Below the pieces are notes generated by a model. It was not told where the DNA came from. It searched no databases and was given only the letters and a program-made list of their open reading frames with translations. A program made the translations under genes and the position numbers. From positions 248,001-312,000 of the forward strand of contig NZ_JACHJB010000003.1 in the NCBI RefSeq assembly GCF_014207745.1: DNA of 64,000 nt. The letters are read 5' to 3'. Shown piece after piece: positions 59,343-64,000 of this stretch (its first letter is position 1; the number at the start of each line of letters is the position of its first letter). The DNA comes from Nonomuraea muscovyensis. Lineage in GTDB: Bacteria > Actinomycetota > Actinomycetes > Streptosporangiales > Streptosporangiaceae.

Positions 59343-59524
59343 GAGTCAACCAAGCCGACTCCACAGAACCCGGGCACATCTCTTGCTGTCCTGAGCCGGG
59401 AACACGGCAGCGACGGCGGATGGCCGAACTCGTCCGCTGTCGGCGCGCGTGGCCCAAAGCCCTTGCGGTAGTACCTCAGGCTTGTCGGTGGCTTGGGGCA
59501 GATCAACATAAGAGACTTCCAACG

Positions 59525-59749
59525 CTATGCGCACTGCCACACAAAGCGGCCTTCCTTGCCGTCGGCGCTGAGAAATCCGTAGCCAACGCCGGCGTCGCCG
59601 AAGTTGACCTCATAGAACTCGTCCCGGCCCTCAAGCTGGAACAGGAACGTCCAATCCCCGAGTGGATACTCCTCGTCCCGGAGCCAGGTGGGCGAACCGC
59701 CAAGCCGGTTGTCCCAGCCCTCTCCGAGCTCGGCATGACTGGCCGGCAC
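59525..59749 (-). pseudogene. C-terminal fragment of a DUF1963 (YwqG-like) protein
   Basis: The 74-residue frame contains NRLGGSPTWLRDEEYPLGDW, TFLFQLEGRDEFYEVNFGDA and GVGYGFLSADGKEGRFVWQC, the end of DUF1963 proteins, which are about 250 residues in full. The N-terminal two thirds is missing; the frame opens at ATG 59749 by chance or as a shortened product. Confidence 0.7.
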
Positions 59750-59788
59750 GAGTTAAACGGCAAGATCCTCGCTCATCGTGGGGCCCTC

Positions 59789-60499
59789 TCACCAGCTCAA
59801 CACCTTCGGCCGGCCGGTGGGGGCCAGCGGCCGCTCACGCAGCACCTGCGTGCCCAGCGGGACCAGAGCCACGCAGAGCAGGGCGGTGACCAGTACATCG
59901 GGGATCGAGGCAGCCTTCAGCACGCCCATCCAGGTGCCTCCCGCCAGCAGCAGCATCAAGGCCCGGGCGGTGCCGAATATGCCGGAGCGCCAGGCTGCGA
60001 TGGCCAGCAGGAGCGAGCCCGCGTACTGGCCGACCGAGGCCCAGACCGGAACCCGCCATGGCCCGTAGGAGATGTCAACGTACTCCTTCATGACGGCGTT
60101 CACCGCGTGGTCCAGTCCGAGGGACTCGGTGAGCTGGAAGGCAGTCTGGTCGGCACCGGTGAAGTACAGGCGGGCGAAGAGCCCGGCGACCAGCAGCGTG
60201 GCACCCCAGAACGCCAGGCCGCTCCCCACCCGCTGGGCCAGGGCGATGAAGGCGGGGAAGAGCAGCACCGCCCCCAGCGCGAAGACCGCGTAGGAGAGCG
60301 TGAGCAGGCCGGGTTCTGAGGTGTAGGCGAGGAACTGGCCGTAGGCGGCGAACGGCTTCGTCTCGGCCCACGCCTGCTGCTGAGGGGTGAGGGTGGTGGT
60401 CGAGCTCAGGTAGCGCAGCAGGTACCCGGCGCACATGACCACCGGCCCCAGAATGAGCGTCGCACCGCCGATCCACCGTCCGGGGAAGTGTGTGTTCAT
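59789..60499 (-). CDS. Multi-pass membrane protein of unknown function
   Basis: A 236-residue protein with about six helices (GGATLILGPVVMCAGYLLRY, LSYAVFALGAVLLFPAFIAL, AFWGATLLVAGLFARLYFTG, VGQYAGSLLLAIAAWRSGIF, ALMLLLAGGTWMGVLKAASI, DVLVTALLCVALVPLGTQVL). It resembles small actinomycete integral membrane proteins with a polar FTGADQTAFQLTESLGL segment between helices 3 and 4. Function unknown. ATG 60499. Confidence 0.78.
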   Translation of the reverse strand: MNTHFPGRWIGGATLILGPVVMCAGYLLRYLSSTTTLTPQQQAWAETKPFAAYGQFLAYTSEPGLLTLSYAVFALGAVLLFPAFIALAQRVGSGLAFWGATLLVAGLFARLYFTGADQTAFQLTESLGLDHAVNAVMKEYVDISYGPWRVPVWASVGQYAGSLLLAIAAWRSGIFGTARALMLLLAGGTWMGVLKAASIPDVLVTALLCVALVPLGTQVLRERPLAPTGRPKVLSW

Positions 60500-60625
60500 G
60501 GGAGCGAGCCTGTCGCGGATGAGCCGGGTGGATCATCCGCCGATCGTCAGCTCGTACACCTGACGAAAGTCAGGGCGGCACGGGTCCGCCCTCAAGAACG
60601 CGAAACTCTCTGGCCGCCGTCGATC

Positions 60626-60727
60626 CGCCCGAAGGGGGACGGGCCAGGACCCGAACATCACCTGATCACCGACGCCACCGGCATCCCCCTCGCCTGGTCC
60701 GCGCACTGCAGAACACGACCCTCACGT
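60626..60727 (+). mobile_element. Relic of an IS5-type transposase
   Basis: The plus strand reads RPKGDGPGPEHHLITDATGI and PLAW. KHHLITDATGIPLA is a strongly conserved string (around the first catalytic Asp) of IS5-family transposases in actinomycetes. Only about 30 codons are left, and they overlap the end of the next gene on the other strand. Inactive. Confidence 0.7.
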
Positions 60728-62319
60728 CATTTCAGGCCGTCGAGGAACGTCTTGGCAACCTTCGTCAGGGCCGGTTGTGCGACTGCCGACTCGAAGAACG
60801 GTGCCCGGTAGCCGGCGGCGTCGACGAGGCCGCCTCCGGTCGTCGTCCCCCGGAAAGTGACCTCGACCGTCCGGTCACCGACCAGGACCTTGATGAGGAT
60901 CTCCCTCATGGGGGGCGCGCTCTTGTCGTAACGCTTGGTGGTGCTGGAGACCACGACGAATGCCTTCTCGCCGAGCCCGGAGAGCTCCTGGCGGGGTTCG
61001 TAGACAACGTGGAGGCGATCGTCGGTGAGGCCACCCTTGTCGTGGTAGCGGTCGTACTTCTTGGCATCGCGATCGAACTGGAACGTCGATCCGGTGTCGC
61101 CGCCACCCCAGTCGACCACGCGGAAGCCCAGTTCGCCGCCGCGTGCGGTGAACTCCTGCCCAGGTCGGTGCTTGACGACCTCCTTGACCGACCAGGTGCA
61201 GGTGGTCTGCTCGATGCGGCCGTCACTGGTGCTGACGGACGGTCCGCCGGCGGCGGGGAAGAACGCCGACTCGATCTGTTTGGCGGTGACGATGCCGCAG
61301 GGCCCGGTGAGCTTCACCTTGTCGGCGCTCTTGGCCATCTCCGCCGTGATGAGCTCGGCGACCTTCCCGGCCGTGACCCTCGTCTCGTCTCCGGAAGGGT
61401 ACTTGGCGCCGGTCCGGTTGTCGCCGCCGTAGGTGACCTTGATCTGCCAGGGCCCCTGCCGGACGAACACCTCCGTTTTGAGGCCGCTCATCCCGATCGA
61501 GCTCTGGCTGTAGGAGGCGTCGCCGTACTTCAGCGCCTTGAGCTCGCCGAACGCCGAGCCTGAGGTCCTGCCGTCGATCCGCTTGCCATTCCGGACGTTC
61601 ACCCGCCGCTCGTGCGCCTTCTTGTCCTGGTCGAAGCGGTCCGTGGCGTATTCGACGGCGTTGCGCGTCTCTGCGCTCTTGGCTGCCACGGAGATGCTCA
61701 GCGCGCGATAGCCGAGGACGCCGTTGCCGACGTCCATCTTGCTGTTTGTCCAGCTGCAGGCCGCCCGCTTCTCGGTGTCGGTGGCGGCCCCAGTGGATGC
61801 GTCCCTCCCGCCGTATTCGGCATCGGCGACCAGGCTCCTACGGAGATCGTCCGGTACGGCAGCGCAAAGCTGGTCGCCGGTGATCGTTCGGAGTTTCACC
61901 GCCTCGGTGGTCTTCGCCTCCTTGGCCGTGGCCGACCGGACCGGATTGCCCCGGTCGGAGGTCGGGCCGGCGGGCGGGCCGGCTTCGTCACGGCTCAGGA
62001 GCAGCCAGCCCCCTGCCAGTCCGCCGATCAGGACGACGCTGACCACGGCGACGACGACGGCGATCAGCGGCCCCTTCCCCCCACTTCCGTTGCCGTTTCG
62101 CTGGGGAGAAGGCCACTGCCCTCCGGGGCCGCCCTGCGGGTGGGGCTGCTGCCCGCCTGGACCGGGAGGCCACCGTACGCCCGATCCTGTTCCGCCTGGT
62201 GCCGGTCCGCCCTGTGCGGGAGGTGGAAGGCCGCCGGGAGGCCAGGCCTGCGCGCCGTGCTGGCTGCCCGGATACCCGGACGCGCCGGGTCCGTGGGATG
62301 GCGGGTAGGGGGTGGACAT
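60727..62319 (-). CDS. Membrane-anchored protein with duplicated Cys-containing exported domain
   Basis: A 530-residue protein. Residues 1-80 are Pro/Gly/Gln-rich (PPGGLPPPAQGGPAPGGTGS), then one membrane helix (GPLIAVVVAVVSVVLIGGLA). Outside are two similar halves: the first with DQLCAAVPDDLRRSLVADAE and AACSWTNSKMDVG, the second with GPCGIVTAKQIESAFFPAAG and TTCTWSVKEVVKHRPGQEF. Each has a C...C-T/S-W pattern like DUF3558-type lipoproteins. I infer a cell-surface role. ATG 62319 follows GGAGGTTCGCCG. The 3' end overlaps the transposase relic. Confidence 0.78.
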   Translation of the reverse strand: MSTPYPPSHGPGASGYPGSQHGAQAWPPGGLPPPAQGGPAPGGTGSGVRWPPGPGGQQPHPQGGPGGQWPSPQRNGNGSGGKGPLIAVVVAVVSVVLIGGLAGGWLLLSRDEAGPPAGPTSDRGNPVRSATAKEAKTTEAVKLRTITGDQLCAAVPDDLRRSLVADAEYGGRDASTGAATDTEKRAACSWTNSKMDVGNGVLGYRALSISVAAKSAETRNAVEYATDRFDQDKKAHERRVNVRNGKRIDGRTSGSAFGELKALKYGDASYSQSSIGMSGLKTEVFVRQGPWQIKVTYGGDNRTGAKYPSGDETRVTAGKVAELITAEMAKSADKVKLTGPCGIVTAKQIESAFFPAAGGPSVSTSDGRIEQTTCTWSVKEVVKHRPGQEFTARGGELGFRVVDWGGGDTGSTFQFDRDAKKYDRYHDKGGLTDDRLHVVYEPRQELSGLGEKAFVVVSSTTKRYDKSAPPMREILIKVLVGDRTVEVTFRGTTTGGGLVDAAGYRAPFFESAVAQPALTKVAKTFLDGLK

Positions 62320-62737
62320 CGGCGAACCTCCAGAGCGGACGAGCCTACCGCCCCTGACATGGCAGGCATTCGGCAAGAAGGCGTGCTTCGCCCCTTTGCG
62401 CCCTGGATGCGAGCCTACGGATGGCAGGAACGCGGGCTTGTCAGGTGAACGCCTGTCACTGTGGTTACGGTTCGGTCAACCGTTAGGCGTTCGTCCGAAC
62501 GAAATCGGTGGGGCGAGGGACGCCGCACGCTGCTCACCGGGCTACGCCGTGCGGAAGCCCGCGCTGTCAGCTTGGGAATGATCTTGAGACGCTGACCTGC
62601 GAACAAAAGGTCGAGGTCAGATCGGGTCGAGCTTCTGTGTTGTGGCATTGTCGACCGATGCTGGCAGCATGCAGCTTTATGGACGTGGACGACTCTTGGC
62701 TCACCCTCCAGCGGTCCCCACGCGCGGAGTGCAGATC
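62320..62737. other. 418-bp gap with an inverted repeat
   Basis: No gene is supported. GAACGCCT (62447-62454) and AGGCGTTC (62485-62492) form 8-bp arms around a 30-bp loop that contains GGTTACGG and GGTCAACC. The region is divergent, so it holds promoters for the anchored protein and the SMI1-type gene; I could not fix the boxes. Confidence 0.45.
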
Positions 62738-63349
62738 ATGACCGAAGATGAGATCTTCGAAGCGATACGGTCGAACGCTGGGCCCGATGTACTACCGGTG
62801 GCCTCGTTCGAGGTGGTCGCTGAGGCTGAAGAGGCCATTGGTTACCCGCTCCCTTCGCTGCTACGGCAGTTGTATCTGGAGGTGGGAAACGGAGGTTTCG
62901 GTCCCCGGGGTGGCATCATCGGTGTACGGGGCTACGACTTCTGGGGAAGCGATATCTTCGCGGACATCACCGAATCGGCTGTCTCGTTTAGAACCGAGTC
63001 CTACGGACGTCGGGCGGGCATGATCCAGTTGCTGGACTGGGGGTGTGCAATCGCGTCAGTGCTGGATTGCCGTGATCCTGAGGGCGCCATGTGGGGATGG
63101 GATCCCAACCTGTGCTGCTTGGATCACGCGCTCTTTCCTCAGGACATCACCTTCGCGTCGTGGCTCGCGGAGTCGATTGGCCGGGACTTCGCCGATCCCT
63201 TCTATGACGGCTACTTCGAGGTCTCGTCGCAAGATGAGGCAGTGAGCGCCATCGGTGAAGAGGAGGAATCGTGCATGTGGTTGCCACCTGTCTGGGTGAA
63301 AGGCAGGAAGGCCGGCGTCTGGGAGCGCCGTCACCGGTCCGGATGCTGA
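62738..63349 (+). CDS. SMI1/KNR4-family protein
   Basis: A 203-residue protein. VVAEAEEAIGYPLPSLLRQL, YLEVGNGGFGPRGGIIGVRG and LLDWGCAIASVLDCRDPEGA are the SMI1/KNR4 (SUKH) pattern. Many such proteins are immunity factors for polymorphic toxins, but many are stand-alone. ATG 62738 has GGAG eight bases upstream. The last about 25 residues (WVKGRKAGVWERRHRSGC) are unlike the family and are followed in the same frame by further coding-like sequence after the TGA. Confidence 0.88.
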   Translation: MTEDEIFEAIRSNAGPDVLPVASFEVVAEAEEAIGYPLPSLLRQLYLEVGNGGFGPRGGIIGVRGYDFWGSDIFADITESAVSFRTESYGRRAGMIQLLDWGCAIASVLDCRDPEGAMWGWDPNLCCLDHALFPQDITFASWLAESIGRDFADPFYDGYFEVSSQDEAVSAIGEEEESCMWLPPVWVKGRKAGVWERRHRSGC

Positions 63350-63418
63350 CGGGTTGGAGTTCGACCCGACCGCGCCGCAATCGAGCTGCTCTTCAAGCCC
63401 GTCCGCCAGATCAACCTT

Positions 63419-63619
63419 CCGGTGATGATGGACGGTGGTCTTGTCATCGGTATCGGGGATCCGAGCGGCAAAGTGGATGCTGTGACCTTCGCTGTCGGCA
63501 ACGCTCACTTCTCCGGCCAGGTCGTCGCTGGCTACCTCTTCCTGCGTCAAGAAGAGCGATCAAAATACAGCCCGTTCGCCCTCTTCCATGGCTACCTGCG
63601 AAGTGAGTTCACGCGTTGA
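63419..63619 (+). CDS. Hypothetical protein end, possibly broken 5' part
   Basis: The frame from GTG 63419 (or ATG 63422) reads MMMDGGLVIGIGDPSGKVDA, VTFAVGNAHFSGQVVAGYLF and LRQEERSKYSPFALFHGYLR. Coding-like sequence continues upstream without a start (AAIELLFKPVRQINLPV) back to the SMI1 stop, and LEFDPTAP appears in a neighbouring frame, so a frameshift near 63385 probably broke the 5' end. Family unknown. Confidence 0.45.
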   Translation, partial: PVMMDGGLVIGIGDPSGKVDAVTFAVGNAHFSGQVVAGYLFLRQEERSKYSPFALFHGYLRSEFTR

Positions 63620-63784
63620 CGACGCATACGCTCGCGCCCTGATCATGGCGGGTGGGATGGATCAGGCTTCCACCTCTGCCACCTGCGGCCCTGCGTACGT
63701 GCTTCGGCGATCACCGGAGTCGGAGTGCCCCGCAGGAGGCGTGATCGTTGCGGGTCGTCATCCGGCATGTGGGACGCTTGGCCG

Positions 63785-64000
63785 TCAAATGCCAGGCAGT
63801 GCGGCCTCGATGAGAAAGCGGTGGTTACGAGCGGTGAATGCTCCCTCTGAGCAGATGCGCTCATGGAGACTCCGTAGCGGCCGCTCATAGCGTTTGAGAT
63901 CGAAGTCGCGAATGTGCCACGGGACGGCTCGTAGGTGGAAGACCACGGCACCTATGTCATGGAAGACGTAGTCGATCATCTCTTCGCGAGCGTCCAGGAC
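63785..64000 (-). CDS. SAM-dependent methyltransferase, C-terminal part (runs off right edge)
   Basis: The minus-strand frame is open to the window edge and reads REEMIDYVFHDIGAVVFHLR, AVPWHIRDFDLKRYERPLRS and LHERICSEGAFTARNHRFLI. This matches the end of class I methyltransferases of a type common in actinomycetes (DIGAVVYYLRAIPW-like). The SAM-binding part lies outside the window. Target unknown. Confidence 0.7.
   Translation of the reverse strand, partial: VLDAREEMIDYVFHDIGAVVFHLRAVPWHIRDFDLKRYERPLRSLHERICSEGAFTARNHRFLIEAALPGI

Noticed and set aside
1..64000. tRNA and rRNA genes
   Set aside because: I looked for T-loop strings and acceptor-like ends in the gaps and found no convincing cloverleaf; a tRNAscan run would be decisive.

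Overview
The window is about 72% GC, has dense codon bias with G/C at third positions, many GTG starts, and genes typical of large-genome actinomycetes: DUF1707, VanW, YbdK-type ligase, c-di-AMP riboswitch, LigD-type polymerase, CstA and many MerR/XRE regulators. The gene set fits a Streptosporangiales organism such as Nonomuraea or a relative. That placement is inferred from style and content, not from a marker gene.

Left region (1-12.8 kb, all minus strand): a compact RiPP (ribosomally made, modified peptide) cluster. Read 5' to 3' it encodes an Ocin-ThiF-type F protein with a leader-binding N terminus, three small precursor peptides rich in Cys/Ser/Thr (one of only 58 residues), a YcaO cyclodehydratase ending in a PxPxP-like tail, a SagB-type azoline dehydrogenase, a LanB-type glutamylating dehydratase, a TIGR03891-type elimination/cycloaddition protein, and an M50-like membrane protease with a PqqD-like N terminus. 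Stops and starts overlap along the modifying genes, so this looks like one operon. The set predicts peptides carrying azoles and dehydroamino acids, either goadsporin-like linear peptides or thiopeptides. The long poly-Ser/Cys/Thr cores and the divergent third core make the product worth study.

Middle region (12.8-50 kb): mostly intact chromosomal genes. They include a HAD phosphatase, an alkylsulfatase-like hydrolase, a decayed histidine kinase, an epimerase, an orphan sensor kinase, and a LacI-controlled sugar ABC transporter plus GH42 beta-galactosidase operon with visible LacI operators. Then come a LigD-type polymerase, a VanW protein, a c-di-AMP (ydaO) riboswitch in front of a CHAP hydrolase, a DoxX gene under a 43-bp inverted repeat, TrkH, DUF2071, a YbdK ligase and a STAS protein. 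A subtilase and a metallophosphoesterase that both end in a P-like domain lie back to back, followed by MFS, TolB-like, XRE and HTH genes, CstA, and a MerR/MFS pair with a 22-bp palindromic operator. One scar at 33.5-34.0 kb joins pieces of two unrelated genes.

Right region (50-64 kb): intact genes are mixed with many relics: a MerR gene lacking its DNA-binding half in front of YnfA, and fragments of an RDD protein, a DHFR/RibD-type reductase, an aminoglycoside phosphotransferase, a DUF2637 protein, a DUF1963 protein and two transposases (IS3- and IS5-type). Intact genes here include an NmrA-like protein, an inositol monophosphatase-like enzyme, an L,D-transpeptidase, a Pro/Thr-rich secreted protein, a membrane-anchored double-domain protein and an SMI1/KNR4 protein. 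The pattern suggests an insertion and deletion hot spot. A methyltransferase gene runs off the right edge.
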